A stretch of DNA of 64,000 bases from the NCBI RefSeq assembly GCF_011305535.1, contig NZ_CP049905.1, positions 5,082,001-5,146,000 on the forward strand, read 5' to 3'. A program made the position numbers and the translations under genes. How positions within the stretch are numbered: position 1 is the first letter of the stretch; every line of letters begins with the position of its first letter. The notes beneath the pieces are model-generated. The model was not told where the DNA came from and searched no databases. It worked only from the letters and a program-made list of their open reading frames with translations. Source of the stretch: Diaphorobacter sp. HDW4B (GTDB lineage: Bacteria; Pseudomonadota; Gammaproteobacteria; Burkholderiales; Burkholderiaceae_C). Positions 9,371 to 17,517 of the stretch are shown here, one piece after another.

Positions 9371-10119
9371 GCGGAAGATGGCGAAGACAACAATGAATCC
9401 CAGTATACGGGCTTGAATGTCCAATCGAGCCCATCGTGGGATCGCGCTTCGTGAACGTTGCTCAGAAACTGCGCTCGGGAGATTTCGCGGCCGCCCAAAG
9501 AGGCCAGATGTCCCGTGTTCTGCTGGCAGTCGATCATGTCCACGCCTTGCGTTCGGCACAGGCCGACGAGCGCGGCCAGCGCGACCTTGGAGGCATCGGT
9601 CACCTTGGCGAACATCGATTCGCCAAAAACCGCTTTGCCGATCGAGATGCAGTAAAGCCCGCCGACGAGTTGGCCGTCCACCCAGGTCTCGATGCTGTGC
9701 GCCGTGCCCGCCTCGTGCAGTTTTTCGTAGGCTTCGATCATCGCGGGGACGATCCACGTGCCGTTCTGGCCGGAGCGCGGCGACGAAGAGCAGGCGTTGA
9801 TCACGGCGCTGAAATCGCTGTCGATGCGCACCTCGCACGAGGGCAGGGTGCGAAAACGCTTGATCGTCTTGCGCAGCGAGTGGTGCAGTTTGAATTCGGC
9901 GGGAAAGAGCACCATGCGCGGGTCGGGGCTCCACCACAGAATGGGCTGGCCCTGGCTGAACCACGGAAAGATGCCATTGGCATACGCGGCCTTCAGGCGC
10001 CAGACATCGAGGGTCGCTCCTGCAGCGAGCAGGCCGGGCGCGGGAGAGTCATGATCCCAGCTGTCGGCAACGGGCGGAAAGGGTTCTTCGGGATCGAGCC
10101 AGGTCAGCGAGGGGGTCAT
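9367..10119 (-). CDS. aat: Leucyl/phenylalanyl-tRNA--protein transferase
   Basis: Adds Leu or Phe to proteins with N-terminal Arg or Lys, another entry into N-end-rule degradation. Of the 250 residues, [52 protein letters not shown] and the C-terminal [32 protein letters not shown] are family signatures. The ATG at 10119 fits the usual N terminus; an earlier in-frame Met at 10170 has no support. The stop overlaps the GTG of bpt by one base pair step (GTGA), so the two transferases are made from one transcript. Confidence 0.96.
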   Translation of the reverse strand: MTPSLTWLDPEEPFPPVADSWDHDSPAPGLLAAGATLDVWRLKAAYANGIFPWFSQGQPILWWSPDPRMVLFPAEFKLHHSLRKTIKRFRTLPSCEVRIDSDFSAVINACSSSPRSGQNGTWIVPAMIEAYEKLHEAGTAHSIETWVDGQLVGGLYCISIGKAVFGESMFAKVTDASKVALAALVGLCRTQGVDMIDCQQNTGHLASLGGREISRAQFLSNVHEARSHDGLDWTFKPVYWDSLLSSPSSA

Positions 10120-10175
10120 GGATGAATGCGCTACGGTGTCTGTCACTATCGTATTGCATTGTTGGCACAAAGGCA

Positions 10176-10213
10176 GAACGCCCGCTGAAATTGTTCAGCG
10201 GGCGTTCTTTTTT
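10176..10213. terminator. Strong hairpin with T-tract
   Basis: A 14-bp perfect stem (10176-10189 with 10194-10207), a 4-base loop, then six T at 10208-10213 on the plus strand. On the minus strand it follows the PepSY gene stop by about 30 bases and is preceded by the matching A-tract. It most likely ends the minus-strand PepSY transcript, although the T-run sits on the plus-strand side, as in bidirectional terminators. Confidence 0.75.
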
Positions 10214-10241
10214 GCGGGATCAGTTTGGGATCGATCCTGGA

Positions 10242-10784
10242 TCAATCAGCCTTCTTGCTGCGGATGACCGCGCTGTTGGCCGCGTCGATCTTGACCTTCA
10301 TGACCGAGCCGTCCTGCTGCAACACTTCCACGTCGTAGGACGCCTTGCCCCAGTTGGAATCCAGCTCGGCACCCACTGGCGTGCCGGGCGTGCCTTTGAG
10401 GGCGGCTTCCACGGCCTGCGTCAGGCTGATCCTGGATTCCTTCATGCGCTTGATGTCCTTGGATGGGGTCTTGCCTTTTTGCTTGTGCACGGCGGCTTCG
10501 CCGGAGATGGCGTTCACCCAGACTTCGACCGTGTTGCCAGCAGGCGTTGCCACCTTGGCTTCAAAACGAGGCGCGGCACCATCGTCGTCATCCAGTTCGA
10601 TGTCGATGACCTTGCCTTGGCCAGCCTCGGCCGCCTTCGCAATCGCCTGATCCAACATCACCGTGGTCTTGGAGGCCAGCGCTTGCCATTCGGCTGGCGA
10701 CTTTGCGAAGGCAGCAGGCACGGCAAAGCTCAGCGAAGCGGCGAGGGCAACGGGGGCGAGGGTGTTCAGAAAGCGAGACTTCAT
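10242..10784 (-). CDS. Secreted PepSY-domain protein
   Basis: A 180-residue periplasmic protein. It has an N-terminal Sec signal (KSRFLNTLAPVALAASLSFAVPAAFAKS, cleavage after AFA) and two PepSY-type repeats, roughly residues 40-100 and 110-175 (VIDIELDDDDGAAPRFEAKV...VWVNAISGEAAV and SYDVEVLQQDGSVMKVKIDAANSAVI). PepSY domains are thought to inhibit proteases or to sense envelope signals; no partner is visible nearby. Two Met codons compete (10793 and 10784). CAGGA lies at a proper distance only from the second, so I start at 10784. Confidence 0.85.
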   Translation of the reverse strand: MKSRFLNTLAPVALAASLSFAVPAAFAKSPAEWQALASKTTVMLDQAIAKAAEAGQGKVIDIELDDDDGAAPRFEAKVATPAGNTVEVWVNAISGEAAVHKQKGKTPSKDIKRMKESRISLTQAVEAALKGTPGTPVGAELDSNWGKASYDVEVLQQDGSVMKVKIDAANSAVIRSKKAD

Positions 10785-10935
10785 GCGGTTCATTCCTGTG
10801 CAATGGGATGGTCAAAACGTCGAATATGAACAGTCTCGCCGCAAGCGGCTTGGACCTGTGTCAGTCAATGCCCCATTGGCCTGCGCGTCAATGCGGCAAG
10901 CGGCGGCAAGAAGGAGTGATCCTGCGTGATGAGGC

Positions 10936-11274
10936 TCAATCCTGCACGTACCATGCGTCCTTGAGCTCGCTCACGCGCACGGATGCATCCTTGAACTGCG
11001 CCTTGAGCCATTGCTCGACGGCGGTGCGGTCATCTTCCTTGGCGGAGCCGCGCGGGTAGGCTGTCACAAAGCCTTCGCTCAGCCAGCCGCGCAGCATCAG
11101 GCGACGGGGAACGACGACTTCGGTGAAGAACTTGTCCATCAGCGCTTCCTGCTCGTCGGCAGGCAGCGTGTTCTTGAACTCGATTTCGTACTCGAAACCC
11201 AGCTCCTGAAACTCGCCGATGTGCATCTTCTTGCGTTGGCGGCGGCTGCGTTCTTTGTTCGGTGGCAGAGACAT
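10936..11274 (-). CDS. YggL family 50S ribosome-binding protein (DUF469)
   Basis: A 112-residue protein with the family's basic N terminus (RSRRQRKKMHIGEFQELGFEYEIEF) and compact C-terminal fold. E. coli YggL associates with the 50S subunit. The ATG at 11274 is chosen because the family begins with this basic stretch; the longer frame to 11424 overlaps the end of the neighbouring SRPBCC gene and looks non-coding. It may be co-transcribed with the SRPBCC gene upstream. Confidence 0.88.
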   Translation of the reverse strand: MSLPPNKERSRRQRKKMHIGEFQELGFEYEIEFKNTLPADEQEALMDKFFTEVVVPRRLMLRGWLSEGFVTAYPRGSAKEDDRTAVEQWLKAQFKDASVRVSELKDAWYVQD

Positions 11275-11333
11275 GTTCGTGTTGCGCGTGCCCTTTCGGG
11301 GCGACGCGCCTGTTCTTGTTGAAAGCAGGTACT

Positions 11334-11804
11334 TTATTGCAAATGCAATGGCGCAGCCTTGAAGTCGGGCGCCTTGTCGGCCACGACATTGAGCCGCACG
11401 CCGAATTCGAGCCACGCCTTGCACGCGGCGATCACCAGATTGAAGCCCTCGGTCTGGTCGATGGCCTGCTGGTATTGCGCTTCAAGCGGGCCCTCGAAAC
11501 CGGAGGCCGTGATGGTCACGAAGGTGGTTCCATCGGCGCGCGCCTCGAAATCCCACTGCGCCCGCGCGGGCCACTCGATCACCAGACGCCGGTTGGTGTC
11601 CAGCGTGACGACCTTGACCTGCGCGCTCACGCCGTAGTGATCCCAGAACCACGTCACCGTCGCGCCCTGATTGAGCGCGCCGCTGGCGCGGTTGAACCAG
11701 AATTGGGTGGTGATCTTCGGATCGACGAACGCGTTGAACACCTCGGCCACCGGCTTGCGGATCAGCATCGTGACCTTGACGGTGGGCGGCGAGGCTTTGG
11801 TCAT
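11334..11804 (-). CDS. SRPBCC (AHSA1/START-like) domain protein
   Basis: A 156-residue single-domain protein of the START/Bet v1-like fold. It starts with VKVTMLIRKPVAEVFNAFVDPKITTQFWFNRASG and ends in the long C-terminal helix (EGFNLVIAACKAWLEFG) that closes the hydrophobic cavity. The AHSA1-type subgroup is often annotated as ATPase activator or polyketide-cyclase-like, but no ligand can be inferred. It lies between the phasin-like gene and yggL, all on the minus strand with short gaps. Confidence 0.85.
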   Translation of the reverse strand: MTKASPPTVKVTMLIRKPVAEVFNAFVDPKITTQFWFNRASGALNQGATVTWFWDHYGVSAQVKVVTLDTNRRLVIEWPARAQWDFEARADGTTFVTITASGFEGPLEAQYQQAIDQTEGFNLVIAACKAWLEFGVRLNVVADKAPDFKAAPLHLQ

Positions 11805-11820
11805 CGTCGTGCAGTTCAGA

Positions 11821-12204
11821 TCAGATCAGGCTGGTGCGCGCCAGCCGCTTGGAGTTCTGGACTGCCTTGCGATGAATCGGTGCGACCGATCGGGAACTGA
11901 TGCGCTCCAGCGTCGTCGGCATGCGCGAGAGCTGACTGGAAAACGCCATCGGACCACGCATCCACGACAGGAAAAACGCCTGCTGCGCCTTGCCCATCTC
12001 CATGCACAGCGTCCACCACGATTGCGCGAAGGCGATCTGCTTTTCAGCGATCATGCCGGTGAATTCCTTTTGGTCGCGCCGCGATGGCCCTGTCGGCGAA
12101 GCCAGCGCCATGCGCGTGACGCGATGGGCGATCACGTGCGGTGCGGCAACGCTCAGTTCCGCCAGTTGGCGACCAGTGGAGCGGGTTTTGGATGTACGGG
12201 GCAT
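11821..12204 (-). CDS. Small phasin-like hypothetical protein
   Basis: A 127-residue basic protein beginning MPRTSKTRSTGRQLAE, with a central segment rich in Trp, Phe, Gln and Met (FAQSWWTLCMEMGKAQQAFFLSWMRG) and a basic C terminus. Phasin-like proteins that coat PHA granules have helical, amphipathic segments of this sort, and the window carries phaC, phaA, phaB and phaZ, so a granule-associated role is possible. This is inference; I see no definitive phasin motif. The start is at 12204 because AGGAG lies about 11 bases upstream; a frame extended to 12393 is unsupported and overlaps the divergent hydrolase gene. Confidence 0.6.
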   Translation of the reverse strand: MPRTSKTRSTGRQLAELSVAAPHVIAHRVTRMALASPTGPSRRDQKEFTGMIAEKQIAFAQSWWTLCMEMGKAQQAFFLSWMRGPMAFSSQLSRMPTTLERISSRSVAPIHRKAVQNSKRLARTSLI

Positions 12205-12382
12205 GGGTGTGAGCACTCCTGAAGAATCGGGACCAGTGCTTTTGGCACGGTCTGCCGATTTTGACGATTCCACGTGACACACGCCAGAGGCTGGCTTGTA
12301 GGAGGAGGGGACGAATTGCCGGTTGGATAATCCATCCTTGCTCGCTCCTGCAGACCAGCGCCCCTTGACCGCTTCCAAAAAA

Positions 12383-13108
12383 ATGACCCTCACGCATTCG
12401 CTTGCTACCGCCTCGACATTTGCCGTCCCATTCAGTGGACGCCATCTTCATGCGAACACATTGCCGGGAGAGTCTGCGCTTCACCTCTTTGCCATCCATG
12501 GCGGCGGGGCTGGCAACATCAACATTTTCAGTGGTTTGCGACACGCCCTGCTGGAACATGACATCGGCTCCACCGCTTTCGATTGCATTGGTCACGGCAG
12601 GACGGGCGGTGCGTTTGCCGAGTCATCGCTGCTGAGTCGCCAGCAACAGGCGATGTCCGTAATCCGGCACGCCAACATTGCGCCGAGCACCGTGCTCGGC
12701 ATCAGCATGGGTGCCTACAACGCCATTCGATTGAGCGAGATGCTGCCGTTGCAATCGCTGATTCTGGTGGTGCCCGGCATCTACACGCCCGAAGCCTTGA
12801 ACGTGCCGTTCGGCCCCGCGTTTTCCGACATCATCCGCCAACCTCGCAGTTGGGCCGACAGCGATGCCTGGGAGATCCTTGGGCGTTTCCGTGGACGGCT
12901 TCTGGTGATCGCGGCCGAGAAGGACGGCGTGATTCCACTCGAAATTCCCGAGCGGCTTTACGCTTCGGCGACCAGCGCCAGCGAGCGGGAACTGCTCGTC
13001 ATTCCCGATGCCGAACATCGCGGACTTCTGCCGATCGTTCTGGCGCGACCGCAATGGCGTGATGCGGTCATGAACAATGTGATGCGCGCCTTGCCAGAGC
13101 GTCAGTAG
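12383..13108 (+). CDS. Alpha/beta hydrolase
   Basis: A 241-residue serine hydrolase-like protein. Seen directly: the oxyanion region HLFAIHGGGAGN, the nucleophile elbow GISMGA (Ser about residue 105), a likely acid in AAEKDGVIP, and a terminal His in DAEHRG. The substrate is unknown. The start is uncertain: an ATG at 12383 and an earlier in-frame ATG at 12323 both read on. I chose the shorter because the extra residues have no family support. Divergent from the phasin-like gene. Confidence 0.82.
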   Translation: MTLTHSLATASTFAVPFSGRHLHANTLPGESALHLFAIHGGGAGNINIFSGLRHALLEHDIGSTAFDCIGHGRTGGAFAESSLLSRQQQAMSVIRHANIAPSTVLGISMGAYNAIRLSEMLPLQSLILVVPGIYTPEALNVPFGPAFSDIIRQPRSWADSDAWEILGRFRGRLLVIAAEKDGVIPLEIPERLYASATSASERELLVIPDAEHRGLLPIVLARPQWRDAVMNNVMRALPERQ

Positions 13109-13137
13109 CTGGGTTCTCCGAGTCCGAGAAAAGCGGA

Positions 13138-13734
13138 TCAGCCAGCCGTCACGTCGATCTGATAAGTCCCCCACGGACACAGCGCAAACCGTTCCTTGAG
13201 CGGTTTGTTTGCTACGTCCGCAAAGCGATCCGGTTCATACACCGACCACAGTGGCCCGATGCCGCCGAGTGCCAGCGCCTGGCCGTCCAGATGGGTGGCG
13301 ATGATGAAGCGGCGGTTGGTGATTTCTGCAGCCGAAATCGCCACGCCATAGCCGTCGATGGCGCGCACGAGGAACGAGAGATTCGCCGCCCATTTGACGC
13401 CAGCGGCTTTCATCACATCGCTGAACAGGGGGCCTTTGAGCACATGCTTCTTCGCGTCGTATTCGAGCGTCGGTTCGATGGTGACGGCGGGCAGGGCGGT
13501 CATCGCGGCGAAATCGAAGGCATGGGCCTTGTCGAATCGCACCTGATGTTTGCCCATGAGCTGGTCAAGCTGCGGATCGAAAGCGCCGCGATTGCCCGCG
13601 CCGATGAGGCCGCTCACCGTGAGCAGTACGGGGCCTTTGGCGGCCTTGGGGGCGTGCTGGGCCTGTGCATTGAGTGCGCTGGCACCCAAGCCCAGCGCAG
13701 CCAGTTTGATGAAGTCGCGTTTGGGGTTATGCAT
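13138..13734 (-). CDS. Exported molybdopterin-binding-fold protein
   Basis: A 198-residue protein with an export signal that looks Tat-like but carries KR instead of RR (NPKRDFIKLAALGLGASALNAQAQ). The mature part resembles the sulfite oxidase-type molybdopterin-binding fold (VLLTVSGLIGAGN, then VKWAANLSFLVRAIDGYGVAISAAEI, and GGIGPLWSVYEPDR). I see no obvious cysteine molybdenum ligand in the mature protein. It may therefore bind no metal, or be a diverged member. It starts 11 bases after the methyltransferase stop, so the two are probably co-transcribed. Confidence 0.7.
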   Translation of the reverse strand: MHNPKRDFIKLAALGLGASALNAQAQHAPKAAKGPVLLTVSGLIGAGNRGAFDPQLDQLMGKHQVRFDKAHAFDFAAMTALPAVTIEPTLEYDAKKHVLKGPLFSDVMKAAGVKWAANLSFLVRAIDGYGVAISAAEITNRRFIIATHLDGQALALGGIGPLWSVYEPDRFADVANKPLKERFALCPWGTYQIDVTAG

Positions 13735-13745
13735 GCTCGGCTCTT

Positions 13746-14390
13746 TCATGCGAGGCGGTAGCTCAGCGCCCAGAAGTAGGGCCATTCGATGACCTCGATC
13801 TGAGAAGCATAGGGCGCAGCCACATCGCGCAACTGCTGCGCGGTCGGAAAGTTTTTGAGTACCCGATGTGCACTGCCGTCCTTGAGCAGACGTGTCTGGT
13901 AAGTGTTGCCGTCCCCATCGCGGTCGGAGATCGGCGTGCTGCTGCCTTCCACATAACGGTTGTCGATCAGCACGACCTGCGCGCCGGGCTTGAGCGATTG
14001 ATGCAAGCCGCGCAGAAACTCGTGTTGACGGTCAACCGGCACATGCGACCACCAAAAGCCTGCGAATGCGGCATCGAAGCAATCGGGGGAAGAGGGGAGT
14101 TGGTAGGCGTCGCCGACGGTGAACTGCACTTGCGTGAGCGGCACACGTGCTCGGGCGATTTCAAGTGTTTCGATGGCGGCGTCGATGGCCAGCACGTGCT
14201 TGCAATGCGGGGCGTAGAACTGCGTCCAGTAAGCCGTTCCGCAGGCGATTTCGAGAATGGAGCCCGAGCCAATCTGCGTTGGAAGCCAGGCCTCCATGGC
14301 TCGCAGATCGCTTTGGCGCTCGGGTTTCAGGTAGATCGCGTCGTATTCCTTGGCGCGGGCTGCGTAGTATTCAGGCATAGCGTCTTGCAT
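13746..14390 (-). CDS. Class I SAM-dependent methyltransferase
   Basis: A 214-residue methyltransferase. Motif I is ILEIACGTAYWTQFYAP (about residue 45), motif II an acidic residue in VLAIDAAIETLEIAR, and post-motif regions DAYQLPSSPDCFDAAFAGFWWSHVP and LKPGAQVVLIDNRYVEGS. The Asp-Asn region near VLIDNRY is typical of small-molecule methyltransferases. The substrate is unknown. It follows mmsB by 42 bases on the same strand. Confidence 0.88.
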   Translation of the reverse strand: MQDAMPEYYAARAKEYDAIYLKPERQSDLRAMEAWLPTQIGSGSILEIACGTAYWTQFYAPHCKHVLAIDAAIETLEIARARVPLTQVQFTVGDAYQLPSSPDCFDAAFAGFWWSHVPVDRQHEFLRGLHQSLKPGAQVVLIDNRYVEGSSTPISDRDGDGNTYQTRLLKDGSAHRVLKNFPTAQQLRDVAAPYASQIEVIEWPYFWALSYRLA

Positions 14391-14432
14391 GAGCCGCCAT
14401 TGTGGGGCTCACACAAGACCTGTGCAATGCCG

Positions 14433-15332
14433 TCAGGCTTTTTTCGTCTGCAGCATCTTGATGATGCTGGAGAAGTCTTCACCGCCGTGACCGCCGATGC
14501 TGTGCGCCGCATAGATTGCGCGCGCCATGCCGCCCAGTGGCGTGCTGGCCTTCACCGACATCGCGCATTCCTGTGCCAGGCCCAGGTCCTTGAGCATCAG
14601 ATCGGTGCCGAAGCCGCCGGTGTAGCCGCGCGTGGCGGCCGAGGCTTCCTGCACGCCGGGGAAGGGGTTGTAGACCTCCAGCGCCCAGTTGCCACCGGAG
14701 CTGCGGCGCATGATTTCTGAGAGCACCTTGGGGTCGAGACCGTTGGCCACGCCCATGGCGATGGCTTCGCTGGTGCCGATCATCAGGATGCCAAGCAGCA
14801 TGTTGTTGCAGATCTTGGCGGTCTGGCCTGCGCCCACATCACCCGCGTGGAAGATGTTCTTGCCCATCTTCTCGAGCAGCGGACGTGCGCGCTCCAAGTT
14901 CGCGTCGGAGCCGCCGACCATGAAGGTCAGCGTGCCCGCAATCGCGCCGCCCGTGCCGCCGGAAACCGGTGCGTCGATGAAGGCGATGCCGGCTGCTTCA
15001 GCGGCCTTGGCGACCTTCTGGCTGGTGGCACCGGCGATGGTGGACGAGTCGATGATCAGCGCGCCCTTGGTGATGGTGGAGAGCAGACCTGCCTTGCCAT
15101 TGCTGCCGAGGAACAGACCTTCGACATGCTGGCTCGCAGGCAGCATGGTCACGATGACTTCCGCGCCTTGAACCGCGTCTTCGGCAGACGTGGCGACCTG
15201 CGCGCCTTCGGCCTTCACGCGTTCGCAGGCGTCCTTGGACAGATCGAACGCCTTGACGCTGTGACCTGCCTTCTGCAGATTGATGGCCATGGGCGCGCCC
15301 ATGTTGCCGAGGCCGATGAATGCGATTTGCAT
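14433..15332 (-). CDS. mmsB: 3-Hydroxyisobutyrate dehydrogenase
   Basis: Oxidises 3-hydroxyisobutyrate to methylmalonate semialdehyde with NAD+, a late step in valine degradation. The 299-residue protein starts at the Rossmann motif IAFIGLGNMGAPMAINL, contains the substrate-binding DAPVSGGTGGAIAGTL, the catalytic Lys region GAGQTAKICNNMLLGI, and a C terminus LGGMARAIYAAHSIGGHGGEDFSSIIKML. Its product is the substrate of mmsA in the same cluster. The ATG at 15332, preceded by GGAG, is preferred over an upstream in-frame start at 15395 that would sit in low-complexity DNA. Confidence 0.94.
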   Translation of the reverse strand: MQIAFIGLGNMGAPMAINLQKAGHSVKAFDLSKDACERVKAEGAQVATSAEDAVQGAEVIVTMLPASQHVEGLFLGSNGKAGLLSTITKGALIIDSSTIAGATSQKVAKAAEAAGIAFIDAPVSGGTGGAIAGTLTFMVGGSDANLERARPLLEKMGKNIFHAGDVGAGQTAKICNNMLLGILMIGTSEAIAMGVANGLDPKVLSEIMRRSSGGNWALEVYNPFPGVQEASAATRGYTGGFGTDLMLKDLGLAQECAMSVKASTPLGGMARAIYAAHSIGGHGGEDFSSIIKMLQTKKA

Positions 15333-15384
15333 GAGTGTTGTCTCCTGATTGGAAGGTGGTTGGTTGAATGGTTGGTTGGCTTGT

Positions 15385-15804
15385 CTATTCGGCAATCAAA
15401 GCGCCGCGTTCTTTCAGCAGAGAACGCAGAATGCTTCGATGGCAGCGTCGTTCTTCGTCGCAATAGCAGCCGATGGAAAACGCCGCCGTTTGTGAAAGCG
15501 CAGCCAGCAGGTCGAGCGTGCGGCTGCTGGCTGCATCGGCGAGTTGCTTGCGGAACTGTTTGTCGAACTGCGCCCAGAGCTTGGTGGCTTCGGCGTCCTG
15601 GCCGTCAGCGAACAGCTTCACGGCCTCTTGTGCGAGCGTCATCAGATCGGGCTCGGGCGAGAGTTCGGGATACCACACGTCGTAGTAATTGCGCGTCGCG
15701 AATTCGGCCTTGGGCACGCCACGCGGCGGACGTCGCACGGTGCCGATGCGCAGGCCCTCATCCTTGCTGCGCGGGGTGCCGAGTTGAACGATGCGTACTG
15801 ACAT
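15385..15804 (-). CDS. DUF488 domain protein
   Basis: A 139-residue member of the DUF488 family, marked by the Cys-rich motif SIGCYCDEERRCHRSIL near residue 110 and by the N-terminal VQLGTPRSKDEGLRIGTVRRPP with YYDVWYPELSP. The biochemical function of the family is unknown. It sits between the TfoX-like gene and mmsB; whether it contributes to valine catabolism is not evident. Confidence 0.88.
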   Translation of the reverse strand: MSVRIVQLGTPRSKDEGLRIGTVRRPPRGVPKAEFATRNYYDVWYPELSPEPDLMTLAQEAVKLFADGQDAEATKLWAQFDKQFRKQLADAASSRTLDLLAALSQTAAFSIGCYCDEERRCHRSILRSLLKERGALIAE

Positions 15805-15831
15805 ATGCAGATCCTTCCGTGGTGGGCCGAA

Positions 15832-16269
15832 TTACAGATCGCTTTCGAAGATGCTGTGACGCTTCTTCTTTGTGGTTTTGGTGGCTGCTTTCGCCGGAGC
15901 CTTTTTTGCGGCAGGCTTGCGGCGAGCGGATGCCTTGGCACTCGGGTTGTAGGCCAGCGCTCCATCCACCCATTCCTGCCATTGCGCGCGCGTGGCGTAG
16001 GCGGACGGCTCGACGCAGAAATAGCCTTGCATCTTTCCTTGCGCGTCCAGCGTGCGCACGCCGGGGCGCTCGGCCACGCGGTCGTGTTCCGACGGCGGCA
16101 AGCGCACCAGCAGCTCATCGCCCTTGACGCCAAGGCACATCTTGCCGTCCACCATGAACACATACCAGCCAAACATCGTGCGTTCCTCGACGTCAGCGCA
16201 ATGCACCAAGGCATCGCGCACTGCGGCGATGAGCTGCAGGGTTTCGTCGGTGAGCGGGCGGGGGGGCAT
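15832..16269 (-). CDS. TfoX N-terminal-domain-like protein with Lys/Ala-rich tail
   Basis: A 145-residue protein. Residues 1-105 resemble the TfoX/Sxy N-terminal domain (MFGWYVFMVDGKMCLGVKGDELLVRLPP). The last 35-40 residues are a Lys/Ala/Pro-rich tail (KASARRKPAAKKAPAKAATK...KKKRHS) of the type seen in histone-H1-like bacterial proteins, suggesting nucleic-acid contact. TfoX in other bacteria regulates competence genes, but this single-domain relative may do something else. It lies inside the mmsA-mmsB cluster. Confidence 0.8.
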   Translation of the reverse strand: MPPRPLTDETLQLIAAVRDALVHCADVEERTMFGWYVFMVDGKMCLGVKGDELLVRLPPSEHDRVAERPGVRTLDAQGKMQGYFCVEPSAYATRAQWQEWVDGALAYNPSAKASARRKPAAKKAPAKAATKTTKKKRHSIFESDL

Positions 16270-16305
16270 GACCGGAAATTGGCAGGAGCGTAAGGAGACT
16301 GTGCG

Positions 16306-17472
16306 TCAGCGAATCACATCCGGCGCATCGCCTTCCAGCATGCGCCGCGCGATGATCACGCGCATGATTTCGTTGGTGCCTTCCAGAATCTGGTGCACGC
16401 GCGAGTCGCGCATCAGGCGCTCCAGCGGGTATTCGCGGATGTAGCCGTAGCCGCCGTGCAGTTGCAGCGCGTCGTTGCAGACGTTGAAGCCCGCATCGGT
16501 CGCAAAGCGCTTGGCCATGGCGCAGTAGGTGGAGGCGTCGCGTGCGCCCGCATCGAGCTTGCTCGCGGCCAGGCGCACCATCTGGCGGGCGGCGACGAGT
16601 TCGGTTGCCATGTCGGCCAGCTTGAATTGCAGGGCCTGGAAGCTGGCGATCGGCTTGCCGAATTGCTTGCGTTCCTGCATGTAGCTTTGCGCTTGCTTCA
16701 ACGCGCCTTGCGCCGCGCCGACCGAGCAGGTGGCGATGTTGATGCGGCCACCATCGAGGCCCTTCATCGCGATCTTGAAGCCTTCGCCTTCGCGGCCCAG
16801 CAGGTTCTGCGCGGGAATGCGCACGTTATCAAAGCTGATCACGCGCGTGGGCTGGCTGTTCCAGCCCATTTTTTCTTCCTTCTTGCCGTAGCTGACGCCT
16901 TCGGCATTCGCTGGCACGACAAACGCGCTGATGCCAGCCGCGCCCGATTGCGCATCGCCCGTGCGTGCCATCAGCACCAGCACGTCGGTCGAGCCCGCGC
17001 CGCTGATGAAGGCCTTGCTGCCGTTGATGATGTATTCGTTGCCGACAAGTTCGGCGCGGGTCTTGATGGAAGCGGCGTCGGAGCCTGCACCCGGTTCGGT
17101 CAGGCAGTAGCTTGCGAGCTTCTGGCCGCTGGTGAGCTGCTCGCCCCATTCGTTGCGCACTTCGTCGGTTGCCCAGGTGCCGAGCATCCAGGTCGCCATG
17201 TTGTGGATGGTGATGAAGGCGGTGGTCGATGGATCGACCGCAGCGAGTTCTTCGAACACCAGCGTGGCGTCGAGGCGGGGCAGGGCGAGGCCACCGGCAT
17301 TTTCCGGCGCGTACAGGCCGCAGAAGCCCAGCTCGCCCGCCTTGGCGATGGCCTCGCGCGGGAAGATGCCTTCGGCGTCCCAGTGGCCCGCATGTGGGGC
17401 AAACTCGGCTTCGGCAAAGGTGCGCGCGGTGTCGGCAAAGGCGCGTTGGTCTTCGGTCAGTTCAAAGTCCAT
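16306..17472 (-). CDS. Acyl-CoA dehydrogenase, probably isobutyryl-CoA dehydrogenase
   Basis: FAD-dependent alpha,beta-dehydrogenation of an acyl-CoA. The 388-residue protein has the usual N-terminal helical domain, the FAD/substrate motif YCLTEPGAGSDAASIKTRAE, and the C-terminal ILEGTNEIMRVIIARRMLEG with the catalytic Glu in LEGT. Its place between mmsA and mmsB suggests isobutyryl-CoA, the first dehydrogenation of valine breakdown, like human ACAD8. 2-Methylbutyryl-CoA or another short-chain acyl-CoA cannot be excluded. The hydratase and hydroxyisobutyryl-CoA hydrolase of the pathway are not in this window. Confidence 0.9.
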   Translation of the reverse strand: MDFELTEDQRAFADTARTFAEAEFAPHAGHWDAEGIFPREAIAKAGELGFCGLYAPENAGGLALPRLDATLVFEELAAVDPSTTAFITIHNMATWMLGTWATDEVRNEWGEQLTSGQKLASYCLTEPGAGSDAASIKTRAELVGNEYIINGSKAFISGAGSTDVLVLMARTGDAQSGAAGISAFVVPANAEGVSYGKKEEKMGWNSQPTRVISFDNVRIPAQNLLGREGEGFKIAMKGLDGGRINIATCSVGAAQGALKQAQSYMQERKQFGKPIASFQALQFKLADMATELVAARQMVRLAASKLDAGARDASTYCAMAKRFATDAGFNVCNDALQLHGGYGYIREYPLERLMRDSRVHQILEGTNEIMRVIIARRMLEGDAPDVIR

Positions 17473-17517
17473 GGCGGGATGTCTCCTCGGAAATTCTGTG
17501 TCTTGTGGGTTGGCTGC

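Noticed and set aside
15349-15378. Repeated GGTTGGTT upstream of mmsB
   Set aside because: Simple low-complexity DNA in the gap before the mmsB ribosome site, not an evident regulatory element.
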